DNA from: Petunia secreta | Taxonomy: Eukaryota > Streptophyta > Magnoliopsida > Solanales > Solanaceae | DNA length: 64,000 bases | Assembly: GCA_029990175.1 (NCBI GenBank) | Contig: JARKIP010000011.1 | Span: 9,424,001 to 9,488,000, forward strand | Reading direction: 5' to 3' | Part shown: one piece after another, positions 25,800 to 39,700 of the stretch | Position numbering within the stretch: the stretch's first letter is position 1 | Layout of the letters: each line of letters starts with the position of its first letter | The notes under the pieces: generated by a model | What the model saw: only the letters and a program-made list of their open reading frames with translations | The model's database searches: none | What the model was told of the DNA's origin: nothing | Made by a program: the position numbers and the translations under genes

Positions 25800-26324
25800 G
25801 GAGTCGTTTGGTACGCCGCGTCAAAAGCTATACCTGCACTATATTCCTCACTAAGTTTATGAAGTGTTTGGTTTGTTTTGCAAGAAGGTATAAAAATCTG
25901 CACTAATAATGCATCGTTTGGTTTGAATTTAGAAACATGCACTAATAATACCCGCATAAATTAATGAGAAAATCTATGTATTATTTTGTGGGGGATAGGA
26001 GGTGGAATAATAATGCGGGTATTAGTTATGCAGGTATTAAAATTTTAAAAGGACAAATATGCCTCACCTCTCTTTACATTATACGCTTTGTATCATTCAT
26101 GCTAAATCTATTGAAGATTAAATATTAAAACACATAATTTAAATTATGAAATGTATAATAATTTTTTAATAAAACAAACCATTCATTAACCAAGATATAA
26201 TACATACATAACTTATACATGCATAACTAATACATGCATAACTGATACCTACATTAATAATACATGCATAGCTAATACCTGCATTATTAATATGCGCATA
26301 AACTCTATCTCAACCAAGCGACCG
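25800..26324. mobile_element. hAT-like MITE with GTCGTTTGGT termini
   Basis: The left end GGAGTCGTTTGGTACG pairs with the right end, which reads CGGTCGCTTGGTTGAG on the other strand. The interior has mirrored CTAATACATGCATAACTRATACCTGCATTA-type and TGCGGGTATTAGTTATGCAGG words, giving a long imperfect inverted-repeat structure, and no coding frame. GGTCGTTTGGT termini are typical of small hAT-related elements common in Solanaceae. No convincing 8-bp duplication was found, so the class is probable rather than proven. Confidence 0.7.
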
Positions 26325-26995
26325 TAAGTGCCATCTGCAAATTCGACAAAATAAGATGTCCAAGTCGCACCTTTGATTTTAATTAAAGTATTTTGAAATA
26401 AAGTGTTCAAAATTAATTCGAAAGGCCATTTTATCAAACTCTATAAAAAGATGACATAATTGCAATCTCTTTAATTTGATCAATTTAGAAAATGCAAGAG
26501 TACTTGCTTGGTCATTTTTGTGAAAACCGCCCGATTAATTGTAACGGTACTGATTTTGAAAGTGCTTTCGAAAAAATAATTTTTCAAAAATAGAATAACC
26601 CCTCGCCAAAAATCTCTGAAAAAGACTATTTTGCTACTTAGTTATTTTGCATGCATTTTATTTAAATAATTTAGTTTTTAAGTTTTAAATTAGGTGGCAA
26701 CTCTAAAAAAAATATTTTAAAAATAACCATATAGTCGAATTCTCCCTATTTCTATTATTTTCGGTAAATTTAAAAGTTCAACGAAATGCAAACTAGAGGT
26801 GCTTCTTTTAGTGGGATCTTTAGAGATGATCGTCAATAAAGTTGTTCGATAATCAGGTAAGATGGAGTCTGCTTCAACCCTCATTAAAGACTTATGGAGC
26901 ACTAAAAAAATGTTAAAGCAACAGAAATCTGATCTAAAAAGTTAGAACCGGAAAGGTCAGATTGTCTTCTAGTTTTCTTTTTTAAATAAAAAGTA
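26325..26995. other. Non-coding AT-rich DNA
   Basis: Between two MITEs. No frame over about 60 codons has coding character and no repeat was recognised. Confidence 0.5.
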
Positions 26996-27236
26996 CTACT
27001 CACACCGTTTCACTTTATGTGACATATTTTGAATCGGTACGGAATTTAAGAAAGAATGAAGATTTTTAAGACTTGTGATCTAAAATAAGTCAAACATATT
27101 TGTGTGGTTATCAATCATTTCATTAAGGGTAAAGTAATAATTTTGAAATTAAATTGTTTCTAAATTTAGAAAGCTGTCATTCTTTTTTTAATAGACTAAT
27201 AAGAAAATGATGCCACATAAACAGTAACGGATGGAG
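26996..27236. mobile_element. Stowaway-like MITE, 241 bp
   Basis: Flanked by TA on both sides. The left end CTACTCACACCGTTTCACTTTATGTGAC pairs with the right end, read in reverse as CTCCATCCGTTACTGTTTATGTGGC. The interior (TCTAAAATAAGTCAAACATA ... CATTCTTTTTTTAATAGACTAATAAG) is clearly related to the MITE split by the LINE at 31867 and 51506. TA duplication and CTCCCTCCGT-type ends define Stowaway elements. Confidence 0.85.
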
Positions 27237-27985
27237 TATTATGTATAAAAAAAAATATGAATAGAATTTTTGGTATCCCTTAATACTTCTCTCCGAGTTG
27301 TTTCTCTGTAATGCGAATGCTAGAGTACAATAGTGTGTTTCTCGAACTTGAATGATATAGACATCCTTGTATTGTATATGCAAGAAATGTCAGGTAACGT
27401 GTTGTTGCTACATAGTAAAAAAGACGTATTTGATGTCCTTCTCTTTGCGCTTATCTCGAATTTATGAAAATTTAAATTGATCTCTTGAAAGTTTGAGATA
27501 TGTTAAGTAGCTTCAAGCTTATTAAGTTGGAGATACACAACATAACCTATTACCTACTTAGGGCTATCATCGGAGACTGCAAATCTTTGTTACAATAAGC
27601 CACCATACAAACCAATGTGTCGGTTTTGTGGCAAACGAAGGGGAAAAGGCAAAAGAAGATTTGTCAATTTGGAAAAATGCGCTTAAGAAAATAAAGTTTC
27701 TTCTCCTAAGAGACTAATGTAGCTTATGTAGGATATTAAGAATCTTTCTTAGTCTTTTCTAATATACCGGGAAAAGAACTATGATAGATACGTAGTTAAG
27801 TGAAGCTGATTTTTTAAAAAATATTTATGTAAACACTGCAAATATGTAAACGCATAAACTTAATGGTACCAACAAGACAAAGCAATTTTGTATCCGTCAA
27901 GCACAAAACATCTCTCTTTTACCGTGCAAAACTCATAGAAGAATCAAGAAAGTTAATATTTATAAATATCATCTTTCATATATGT
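27237..27985. other. 3' flank of the TPD1-like gene, nothing recognised
   Basis: AT-rich sequence downstream of the minus-strand gene. It should hold its 3' UTR and polyadenylation region, but I see no decisive signal. Confidence 0.45.
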
Positions 27986-28641
27986 TCATGAGCAAGCCTC
28001 AGTACTATCATTTATTGTAATGTCAAGACTTTTGCCCGCAGCATAAGTGAAGAAGACACCGCTATGTGGATATATTGGAAGACCTTCGTTGACATCATAA
28101 ACATCATCATGGGCCTTGGAGATTATGGTAGTGTTTACTTGGATGACAGAATTGAAATTGGGAATATTTAGTTTTACATCTTGTTGAACACAATCACATG
28201 TATTTGCCAAAGTCGTATTCCAGACTTGCTGTCCTTGGATGGTTTTGTTTAGTTTTGATTGGCTGATAACAATTGAATTGCATCTGAAACTCTCAATGCC
28301 TGAAAAATAAAAGAGAATTAGTTGTCAATATTGCAACTCTTGTAAATCTTGAAATAAGTATTTTCTTTCTTTTTTGTTCTTTTACATTAGAAACTCTGGA
28401 TTGAAATGAGAAGTGCTAATTCATGTGTTAAAAGCTTTGTTGTTCTGTTTCTTTGTGTGTGTCGGATCCTCTAAAAATAAACTCTTGTTTGAGGACACGA
28501 CACGGATACTATAACTTTTTTGTAAAGGACGAGCAACTTAGACTTAAAGAGAGAGAACGGATAAAAATGAGGTTAACTAATACCTTCACATAAGAGGGCA
28601 AGACAGAGAACCAAGCCAAGAACTTTAATGATTGCTGCCAT
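27986..28641 (-). CDS. Secreted TPD1-like cysteine-containing protein (two exons)
   Basis: Exon 1 is 28584-28641 and exon 2 is 27986-28299, joined over a GT-AG intron (28300-28583), giving 123 aa. Residues 1-20 (MAAIIKVLGLVLCLALLCEG) are a clear signal peptide. The mature part has the pattern of the plant TPD1-like family: an early Cys (26), a CxC pair (54, 56) in ANTCDCVQQDVKL, a late EGLPI motif, FFTYA and a terminal Cys (122). TPD1 is an anther ligand of a receptor kinase; most relatives have no known role. Two of the six usual Cys, after VKL and in the DDC position, are absent here (Asn/Ile and Val). A TATA box lies about 80 bp upstream. The gene follows CysRS on the same strand without sharing its function. 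Confidence 0.82.
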
Positions 28642-28714
28642 TGTAAATGTTGTGTTAGTGACTCTCTATGCGCGTCGGTTACTCGAATTGTGTTGTTCCC
28701 TCTCCTAACAAATT

Positions 28715-28725
28715 CTTATTTATAG
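28715..28725 (-). promoter_or_regulatory. TATA box of the TPD1-like gene
   Basis: Minus-strand CTATAAATAAG lies about 75-85 bp before the start codon, leaving room for a short leader. Confidence 0.6.
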
Positions 28726-30552
28726 ATACTTTTGTAGAGAAAATTCAAATAACCTAATAAATGGGACATTCATTGTTAGCTAACTACAAATTGTAATATG
28801 CCAATCGTAGAACCACATATACTTTTTTCCTGTTTAGTTTGACCAAATTACACTTTTCGTACAATTTAAGATAAAACTTAAAGGTGCAGAATTTCGTTTC
28901 CTAAATAGGTAAATGAGTTTTACAAGTATTTACCATAACTGCTTTGCACATTAAAATTTATCTAAAACTGTACGAAAAGAGAGATTTGGTCGGAGTTCTA
29001 CCTTCCCGAGTTAAATTTATGTATTATGACTCTACTTTCATTTATTTTGTAAAAAAGTAATTGAACTATCTTTTTATAACAAAAAAGCCACAAACCATGT
29101 CTAGTATCATAGGAAGTAATTAAAAAAAATTACAATCAAAAGTCACTCAACTTTGTCCGAATATTACATAAGATCGCTTATAATCGTGCACTTGCAACTA
29201 GTAATTATTTTCTATAATACTTTGACAAAATTGAGTGACCTTCTTTTTATTGCAAAAGATAGTAAAGTAAAGATATCATAATTACATATCCAACGAAAAT
29301 GTTGTCGCATGCATCTCAATGTGCACCTTAGGTATTCTGAAATTAGTGAACATCTTTCTCAGAAAGATCAAAAGATAGATGTGGTCTCTCCAGATAATTT
29401 GAGTATTCATTTGTTGTTAATGTTACCAATATCTAGTCTAATACTATAAGATACAACAAGGAAACCCATGTCTAACCACGTCTGTTAGTTTAGTAACTAG
29501 AGTCTCCCATACAACAGATATGGGTTCAATTCTCTCTTTTCCAGTTCAATTCTCACTGTTTCCCTTTCCCTGTCGTTTTCATTCCATCCACAAAATCAAA
29601 AGATTTTTCTTTCTTTAGAAACCAAAAACGGAAAAAGAACCCTAGTCAAGAACAATTATGGTCCACTTGACACTAACGAGTCTGGCTTTGCAATTCATCC
29701 ATTGAACACATTATTGACTATCTAACCTGCTGATAAGCAAGGGTAATCTGGATGAACGAAGCGCATTGAGATTTGAAAAATGTACGTTGATAAGTAAGAA
29801 ATCATAGTGATTTTAGCCTACTGACCCTTTATAAGGTAAAACTACATTATTTCTTTTTTTTTTTTCCAGATTCACTGGTTCAATATGTTTCATATAATTA
29901 GCAGTCAGGAATCACTGCACCGCTGAACAACATGGGAGCAAGTACCTGCTCAGGTTAAACTCAGTTAAGATGCTATCACGGTACTACAACTTACAATAAT
30001 AGAAATTTCTCAGAGAAACAAGTTTGTAAACAAACGTAAACACTTTACTTCATGCTTGACCAATACATGAGGACTAGTATCAATTAACAACTCTAGATGA
30101 TCCATAGCCAAACACTGCTGCTCGAATTGGCAAACTAATCTATTCTTGAGGTCTTCAATGACTTTAAGCTTTTAGTTCGTACTCAAATAACATGAATTCT
30201 ACTAAAAGAAGAAAGTTTCAATCAATAAAGACCAATTTGTTGTCATTCCGTCCTTGCGGGTTTTGGCGCATGGCCGTAAGATGGAGCAGAAAGCCTGCAT
30301 TTTAGGGAAAAAAGAATGGCCATCCGAGGACGTGTATTAAGGAATAAAACCGACATGTTTCTACAGAACTTGCAAATTTGCAACCAACGATATGTACTTG
30401 CTTCTGAGGTTTCCTAGTTGGAAGAATTACTAAGATATAACAATCAAACTGTTTTCACAGTTTGGATTGAAATTGGGAACTAAACTTGATTTTCCAAACT
30501 TAATATGGCACATCATGTCAGGTTATTGCAAATATGTAATTTGTAAAAAGAA
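28726..30552. other. Intergenic region between CysRS and the TPD1-like gene
   Basis: No coding frame of note. It should include the CysRS 3' UTR and terminator at the right end; CAAACTGTTTTCACAGTTTG (about 30448-30467) is a small hairpin there. A stretch near 29480-29560 has a weak tRNA-like look (GGGTTCAATTC) but is too degraded to call. Confidence 0.45.
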
Positions 30553-30789
30553 TCAAGGGGCTGCAACCGGCTCTTCCTGCAAAGCAAGTGGAATAGCTGG
30601 TCTCCAAGTGGTGCCTTCAGGGCTGTCCATCAAAGCAATACCTACAGCGGCCAAATCTTTTCTGATTGCATCTGATCTTTCATATTCTTTATTGTGTCTT
30701 GCTGTATCCCTCTCTGTGATTTTCTGGCGAATTTGATCTTCCGTCAACTTTGCACGCTTCAAAGCTTTTTCCCTCAGTTCATGCAAAGC
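30553..30789 (-). CDS. CysRS exon 9, C-terminal domain
   Basis: 78 codons plus stop, ALHELREKALKRAKLTEDQI to EEPVAAP. It contains ITERDTARHNKEYERSDAIR and the DSPEGTTWR ending typical of CysRS. The acceptor GCTGTAG|GC is in phase 0 with exon 8 although 21.7 kb away. Confidence 0.94.
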   Translation of the reverse strand, partial: ALHELREKALKRAKLTEDQIRQKITERDTARHNKEYERSDAIRKDLAAVGIALMDSPEGTTWRPAIPLALQEEPVAAP

Positions 30790-33700
30790 CTACAGCGACC
30801 ACCAGCATGCTTAAGATGTGAGATTTAGGAATATAATAATTATCATCCAACAGCTAGAAAAAGTAATGACAAGCACAAACACTAGGATAGAAAGCAGAAA
30901 GCTTGAGGTGCAATCTAGAAAATAACATAAAGCAAAAAACATTTTGTATGCACAAATAGCAGGCTAAAGCTGGAAATCACCAGATTTCAAACAAGTCTGC
31001 GACAATCCTCAAAGAGAAAATTTGCTGCTTCAAACATGAAGATCCGCTACAGAGGCTCTAGAATATGGTGGTCTTTTAATAATAAAAGTCAAAAAGAATA
31101 TTAAGGGACACAGATAATCGTTAAAAGAAACAAGAGGTCGGGAGGATCACCCTTTGGCAAATGCTTAGCAATGTTGTTTTGTACATACTACCTCTCAAAC
31201 ACAATTTCAACTTTGTCCACAGGTTATTGGCAATTTTAAAAGATTCATGGGTGACTATTGCCTAATCGTGATGCAAGTCTATCCCACAAAAATGCCTAAT
31301 CATGATCTAACAGATTATTTGTACTTATTTGATGTCGTTCAATATATTTCTGTATTTGTATCACCTTGGATTTACTGAGTTTCTCACTAGTTCAGATCAA
31401 TATTTACCTAATGAAAATATGGTCGAGGCCAATACTAATCAATCAATTACGCCTCAATTCCAGATCAGTTAGAATTCAACTATATGAATCCACCTATCTC
31501 CGTTTAAGTCCAATTAGGTCACTTCCATTTCAATACAATTAAGTATTCAATCTAATCCTAAATAATTCGATATTTAAGGCAAAGTAGGAGCTTTTTTTAT
31601 CTCAAACTTATCCTTGCAAAGATAATTAGTCCAACCGGAACTAATTGCCGTCATCTACACAGATTCTTTGCTTCCATTAAGCCATGTTCCTAGGTAGTCT
31701 ACAAGATTCAAGTAGATTTTCATGTCTTCTGAAATAACTTCCTCAAATGATTTTAGGTCTATCTTGCTTATTTTAGAACTTTCAATGATCATAAAATCAT
31801 ACTTACAAACAGATGTATCTAATGATTTATGTAGAATATTGACATATCATCTTAGGCAACTTTATACTCCCTCCGTTCCACAAAGAATGGCATAGTTTGA
31901 CTTGGATTTGAGTTTAAGAAATGGAACAAGACTTTTGGAACTTATGGTCTAAAATAAGTCATAGATATATGTGTGGCTATAAATCATCTCATTAAGAATA
32001 AAGTGGTAAGTTTAAAGTTAAATTGTTCCAAATTTAGAATTGCGCCGTAAAAAAAATGCTGACAGTCTGGTTTTGAAAAATGCTCTGACTTGGGAAACGA
32101 GCCTAAACACCCTCTCTCATCACGAAACATGTTCCGGCAAATTTTCTCCGATAACCCCTCAATTATCATTAACATCTGAATTTCTTTCTCATGGAAGATA
32201 AGATTTTTTTTCTTTCAAGCGACAAGTCTTTTGAATTAGTTAATTACGGTGATGGGTGGTTCGTGCTAATAGAAAGAAGGAGGGGGGGGATTTACAAGCC
32301 GTATTAAAATTGACGAGGACAACCTCCTATGGGTTTGTAGTGCTCTTAAACAAGCATCCAAGGGGGTGGGGAATTTTTATAGACGTTGGGGGAGGAAGAT
32401 TCAAGCATACATTTACAGAGTTTTCCAAAATTATAGCATCTATGGTCGTTTCATCAGAATCGAGTCTTGGCTTGGCGACAGGAAATTTGCTGTGATAATA
32501 CCTGAGCCAAATTACAAAAGGGGATGGGGAGATATAGCAGAAAAAATTTTACACTTCTTGGGGAAAAAAACAATTAGCAGATTCAGTCAATCCAACATCG
32601 CCCAGTCGAGGTCATACACGGATGCTGCAATGATTACTCAGATGCCAGAATTGTTGAATCAAGCTGCTTCTTTGGTTAATAATGTTATAAAAGTTAGTTC
32701 AGAAGCAGACGAGGGAACCTCTACTCTTCTCTCGAGGTGCCTCGTCGGCACCTTCAACGATCCTTTTGGTCACAATCCAAATCAGGAAGTGATTCAAAAA
32801 TGGTTCTTGAACAGGTGGAAAGTATGTGCCGGTATGAAAGTTACCCCACTTTCTCACAACCAATTCCTTTTTGAGTTGCCATCGAAACAAGAAGCTGATA
32901 GGGTTAAGGCAGGGGTTTGGTTCTAGAATGGCCGTCGTTTAGATTTACAGTGGTGGTTGCCGATGTCGGGTACAAAGTTGGCAAGCCAAAAGTCTGAACA
33001 CAAGTGGATCAAGGCCTTTGGGATTCCTCTACATGCATTGATAAGAATCAAACGCGAAAAAAGTAAAAGATAGGAACGAGACGTATCTCGATCACTAATC
33101 CCAAGTAGCAACGGAGAACCCGTTCCGTTACACCCCGAGAGAAGGTCAAGAACACCTACGCTAGGCAACTACCCTCGAGCTAACGTGAGCACGCAAGTAG
33201 AATGGTCCGGGGGATTGGAATTCATCTAGATCCACTAGAGGAAGAACAAATCCCATCAAGATTTTCATTCAATAGAAGAGTTCAACTCTCAACACAAGTG
33301 TTTGTTTAATCATCAAAGTAAGCTAATGAAATAAACTAGCTATCTAACTATTTATAGGTGTTTTTAGGCACCTATTGAAAGGTCTAAAATGCTCACACTT
33401 AGGCTTAGGAATAGAAGACCACGTAGGGTCAAAATAGACATAACACTAAGCAAATTCACGTGCTTCAGCTATTCGGGCGGAGCGCCCGCCTTGTTGATCA
33501 GTGGGGTGGCCTAGGCGGGGCGCCCAGAGTTGGGGCGGAGCGCCTGGGCCAAGGCCTCTTCAGGCGGAGCGCCTGGTGTGCTGGGCGGAGCGCCGGGTGC
33601 ACTGGGCTGCTCCCCTTGCGCTTTGAGCACTCGAAACGGCTTCCAATCGCTTCCTTCTTCTAGGCCCTTCCTCGCCAAGTGTAGGTGTACTCCTTGGATC

Positions 33701-36700
33701 TCCTTAGCTTGGCTCCGTGTGAAGGGTCTTGTGGGGGTTTGGGTCTTATCATCCTCCCCTTCTTGAGAGGATTTCGTCCTCGAAATTGAAGCATCATCAT
33801 TCACGACCTCTTCATCACCTACATCCAAAGGGACCAAGTCACAAACATTAAATGTATTAGAAACTTGATAGTCACTTGGCAAGTCGACCACATAGGCGTT
33901 GTTTATCTTGGAAAGCACTCGGAATGGGCCATCTCCACGGGGTGCCAACTTCTCTTTCCTAAGGTTTGGAAACCTTTCTTTCCGGAAGTGCACCCACACA
34001 TAGTCACCCTTCTTGAGTTCCACCTTCTTGCGTCCCTTGTTTTTCTTGGAGGCTACCTTTGCATAAGCTTCCTCCAAATTCTTCTTTGCCTTAGCATGTA
34101 GCTCCATCAAAGCCTTGGCTCTAGCTTTACCTTCAAAATTAACAACCATTTCCCTTGGCAAAGGGGTTAGATCAAGGGGAATCAAGGGGTTAAAACCATA
34201 AACGCACTCAAAGGGAGTCATGCCAATCATGCTATGCAATAGTACGATTATAGGCAAACTCCATAAGAGGCAATCGATCAATCCAAGTCCCGGCCTTACC
34301 TCGGATCATGGCTCTAAGAAGAGCACCCAAAGTTCGATTTACCACCTCGGTTTGCCCATCCGTTTGTGGGTGGTGGGACGTGGAGAACAAAAGCTTGGTG
34401 CCTAAAGCACCCCATAAACTCCTCCAAAAATGGCTTAAGAACTTGGTGTCCCTATCACTCACTATGGTTTGAGGCACACCATGCAACTTCAAAACATTAT
34501 CAATAAACAAAGTAGCAACATGTTGTGCATCATCACATTTTTTACATGGAATGAAGTGAGCCATTTTGGAGAACCTATCCACAACATAATAAATGTTATC
34601 ATGGCCCCCCCTAGTCCTAGGTAATCCCATAACAAAATCCATTGAGATATCCAACCACGGACTAGTAGGTACGGGGAGAGGGGTATACAACCCATGGGGG
34701 TGTGCTTTGGATTTAGCACGCTTGCACTCAAGGCAATTGTTGCAAAACTTTTCTACATGCACCCCTATCTTTGGCCAATGAAATTGTTCTTTAAGAATGG
34801 CCAAAGTCTTTCTTGTGCCAAAGTGACCCATGAGCCCTCCACAATGTGCCTCTTGCACAAGTAATTCCCTCCATGAGGACTCGGGTATGCACTCTATACC
34901 ATTTTTGAAGATATATCCATTAACCCATTGGTACTTTTCAACTCTCTCCCCTTTTTCTAGAGCTTCATGGATGCTCTTTAGCGTCGGGTCATGAGCATAC
35001 ATCAATTTAATGCTCTCAAAACCCATGAGTTTAGAGGTGAGAGTGGTGGCTAGGGCAAACTTTCTAGAAAGTGCTTCCGCCACAACATTGTCTTTCCATT
35101 TCTTGTATTGGATAACATAGGGAAAAGACTCAATGAACTCAACCCACTTGGCATGCCTCTTGTTTAGCTTCTCTTGGCCTCTTAGATGCTTGAGTGGCTC
35201 ATGGTCACTCTTGATTACAAATTCTCGAGGCCAAAGGTAGTGTTGCCAATGGGCAAGGGCTCTCACAAGGGCATACAACTCCTTGTCATACGTAGAGTAA
35301 TTCAAGGAGGCCCCTTTCAATTTCTCACTAAAGTAGGCTATGGGTGTGCCATCTTGCATTAAAACACCACCAATTCCCACTCCCGAGGCATCACATTCAA
35401 CCTCAAATGCCTTTCCGAAGTCGGGCAATTACAATAGAGGGGCGGTACTCAACCTACTTTTCAATTCTTGGAAGGCCTTCTCTTGAGGCTCTCCCCAAAC
35501 AAAAGGTTGGTCCTTCTCCACCAATTCGGTGAGTGGAGCGACAATGGAGCTAAAGTCTTTCACAAATCGTCTATAAAAACTAGCAAGACCATGAAAGCTC
35601 CTCACTTGAGTCACGGTAGTAGTAGGCCAATCACGTATGGTCTCTACCTTAGACTCATCCACCTCCACTCCTTGGGCACTCACAACAAACCCAAGGAAGA
35701 CTACCTTCTCAACACCAAAGGCACACCTTTTTAAAATTAGCATAGAGCTTTTCGGCTCTCAACTTTTCAAGCACTTGCCTAAGGTGATCAACATAGTCGT
35801 CTATTGATTTGCTATAAATCAAGATATCGTCAAAGTAGACGACCACAAACTTCTTGATGAATGACTTTAGAACATGGTTCATTAGCCTCATGAAAGTACT
35901 AGGTGCATTGGAGAGCCCAAAGGGCATCACCAATCATTCATAGAGACCAAACTTGGTCTTGAATGCGGTTTTCCATTCATCCCCGGGTTTCATCCGGATT
36001 TGATGGTAGCCGGACCTAAGGTCTATTTTGCTAAACACACATGAAACACTTAATTCATCTAACATATCATCAAGTCGGGGAATGGGATGACGGTACTTTA
36101 CCATTATTTTGTTCACGGCCCGACAATCAACACACATCCTCCAAGTGCCATCCTTTTTGGGAATAAAGATCACGGGTACGGCACAAGGACTCAAGCTCTC
36201 CCTCACCAAGCCCTTAGTGAGCAATTCATCAACTTGCTTTTGCAATTCTCTTGTATTCTCCGGATTGCTCCTATAAGCTGGCTTGTTTGGGATTTGAGAT
36301 CGCGGGACAAAGTCGATTTGGTGCTCAATACCCCTCAAAGGAGGTAATCCATCCGGCATCTCATCCGGGAACATGTCCCCAAAATCCTTCAAGACATTCT
36401 CAAACATACTAGGCAAAGGGTTAGTAGAAAAATCACAATTAGAAGTAAGGATCATACCTTTGTGCACTAGGCATAGGAGAAACTTGTTGTCATCATTTCC
36501 TCTTAGGACCTCGCCCGGTTGCATCATGGCACATATGCCACCGGTAGAAGAAGGTGGGATTGCCACCATGCTTTTGAACAAAGGGCTAGTCTCAACAATA
36601 GACTTAGCCTTTGCCGCCTCTCTCAACTCCCACATCCGCTTGTAGTCATCACTCACTTGTTTGGGAGTTAAGTGCTTCAACACAAATTTCCTTCCTTCAT

Positions 36701-39700
36701 GTTTGATCGTGTAAGTGTTGACACGACCATCATGAACCGCTTGTCGATCAAATTGCCAAGGCCTTCCAAAGAGAAGGTGGCATGCTTGCACAGGCACCAC
36801 GTCGAACAAGTGTTCATCCACATAATTACCAATTTTGAACTTGATCAATGCTTGCTTCACCACTTTTAGCTCCCCACACTCACTAAGCCATTGTAGGCGA
36901 TAAGGTTTGGGATGCTTCAAAGTAGGTAATTTCAATTGGGTAATAAGTGATTGACTCACAACATTAGCACAACTCCCGAGTCAATGATCATAGAGCACAC
37001 AACACCCGTGACTCGGCATCTAGCATGAAAAAGGTTTTCCCTTTGTAAGGTCTTTCCATCCTCCACTATCATAGCTCCTAAACTCCTCCTCACAACTAGA
37101 AAAGTATGAGGCTCATCATCCTCCACCACATCATCTCGATCATCATCCTCTACTCCCTCATCTCCCTCTACTCCCTCATCTCCCTCCGGTTCACTCTCTT
37201 GTTCATAAGCATCATTACCAACAACCACCATGGTCCTTTTCGTAGGACATTCTTTAGCAAAGTGACCATACCCCTTGCATTTGTGGCATTGAATTGAAGA
37301 AGAAGTAGGAGTATTCAATTGGGTTTCAGAATTACCTCCAACATTGGGTGTTTACTTCTCATACGGCTTCTTCACATCTTTGCTAGCACTTGCACCACTA
37401 GTGCCACTTGCATTTTGAAATCTTGCACTGGGAGTAGGATTTTTCCATTCCTTTGCCTTGTTCATGGAAGTGGAAGTGTTACCCTTGTAACGGTTGGACT
37501 TTTCATTATCAAGCCATTGCTCGGCTTGAATAGCGGCATCAAGGACTTCTTGAAGCGAAAGATAAGCATGCAATCTCAATTGTGAAGCTATACCATAGCT
37601 CAAGCCATTCTTGAAACGGATCACGGCTTGCTCCTCATCTTCGGTGTCCATATCCAAGGCCATTCGAGTCTTTTCAAACTCATCATAATACTCATGCACC
37701 GTCTTGACACCTTGCTTCAACTCATAAAGCTTCTTGAGTAGCTCTTGACGATATCTAGGAGTAATGTACTTGATACCCATGATACCCTTCAAGCCATTCC
37801 AACCCACATTCACGGGGATTCCCGCTCTTCTCCTTGATCTCTTGACGGATTCCCACCAAGTAGATGCATAGGACTCAAAGGAAGAAATAGAATAAGTACC
37901 TTTCTTGTCATCGGTCATATCATTTGTGCCAAACATCCTTTCCATGAGTAGTACACATTCAATCTAGGCTCCCGGATCACAATTCCCCTTAAAGATTGGG
38001 AGATTAAGCTTCACACTATTGAGGTTGGTGTTGTCACGACCCCCACGGAAAGGCTCCGGTTGGCCCCCATAGTGATCTTCATTCACACCATATTCCCTCC
38101 TCGCATTCCCTCTAACATACCCCATAGGTGGCCCTCGACCTCAGCCCCTACCTCTATCCACATTTCGACCCCAATTCATACCTCGCCTCGGTTGAAAATG
38201 ATCATCAAACCCATACATATCATCACCGTAATCGGCTTCCTCCCCTTCTTGAGCTTCATCGGCTTGCTCAAGAGGTTGCACATTTCGGATGGGCCTTGGT
38301 AGTGGAATGTTTCTTGGGGGGTTGTCCAAGATACGGGGAATGCCCGTTCGTTGAGTATTGCCCAACACTTGATCAATTCTCTCTCGATCATCCTTCACCC
38401 GTTGTTGATGAAGAAGTAACTCAACAACTTGTTCCGGGGTAAAGGTCGGACTACTTGAGCCCTCAACTTGGACACTCGGGGTCCCTTTCTCAACTTGGAC
38501 ATTCTGGGTTCCTTTCTCCAATTGGACATTGGAAGTCCCTTGCTCAACTAGAGCACTTGAGTTCACCCTCTCAAAGCTTTCAATCCTCAAGTTCATAATA
38601 TCCAATTTGGCAAGGATAGTAGCAAGGGCACTCTTAGCAAAATCTTCTCCTTCAGCAGACATTGTACCTACACAAGTAACAAACGTTAGCAAAACAACCT
38701 CACACACTCCCTCACTTGAGTTCACTCGGTTCTCTCGTTTAGTGGTGGTGGCTATTTCACTCGACTTGTAGTTCCAAAGCTTCACGTAGATGAGTAGCAA
38801 TTCCTCAACTCAACCAAACTATTCACGAGTCAAGCATACTCCGGGGTGAGTGGAGTTAATAGGACTCAATGAACGCTAGGCACTTTGAAGTGAGGACTTG
38901 AATCAAAAAGAATCTACGAATCTTCTTGGAATTCTACTCTCCAATTAATGCACGAATTCACCTAAAAGCAATGAAAGATTAGTGCTAATTAAGTAGAATG
39001 ATTACTTAGATAGGCACTAATAAGAGGTTAGGCAACAAAGAAACAAGTAAACCTAGAAGGACTACCCAATTTCAACCCTTCAGGGAATCAGGCGGAGCGC
39101 CCAAGAGGTGGGCCGGAGAGCCTGGCAAAGTGACCAGTGGGGTTGGGCAGGCAAGGCGCCCAGGGGTTGGGCGGAGCGCATGGAGCAAGAACAAGTCAGG
39201 CGGGGCGCCCAAAGGTCTAGGCGGAGCGCCCGGACGAAGAACACCTGGGTTTTTCTACTCCGTGTTCTTCAATTTCAATCCACTTTCTAGGCCGATTCCA
39301 AGGTGTTTTGGCCAAATTCAAGGTACCCAAAGTTGTTCCTTGATACAGCCTTCAATCCCCAATCAATTTCACACCCAAACAACCAACAAATAAGGTTCAA
39401 TCAAGATTCAAAGTTTTTAAGTTTGGGGTTTCAACATGGGTTTCAAGGTTCAAGGGTGGGTTTTGATTCTCCAAAAACAATGTTACCGAACTCCGAATCA
39501 CACGATTCTTGTTTCAATTTGTTCGATTTTCAATAGAGATCAATCCCCGATAATCAATTCCAAAACCCCACAATCACACAACCCAAAATCAATCAAATTC
39601 ATCAAGAACAAGGGTTTGGTAGGGTTTAACAATAATTGGGGTTTCAAATTTTCAATCCAATCCAATCCAAGCAATTTTGGTACCCAAACATCGGGTTTTC

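Noticed and set aside
29470..29565. tRNA-like stretch with GGGTTCAATTC
   Set aside because: Only the B-box-like word is convincing; no cloverleaf can be drawn with good stems.
38663..38800. Upstream start for gag of element B
   Set aside because: The extra 46 residues have no Gag-like character; MSAEGEDF at 38662 fits the family better.
39108..39393. Plus-strand frames in the element B leader
   Set aside because: They overlap the GC-rich motif block of a minus-strand leader and match nothing.
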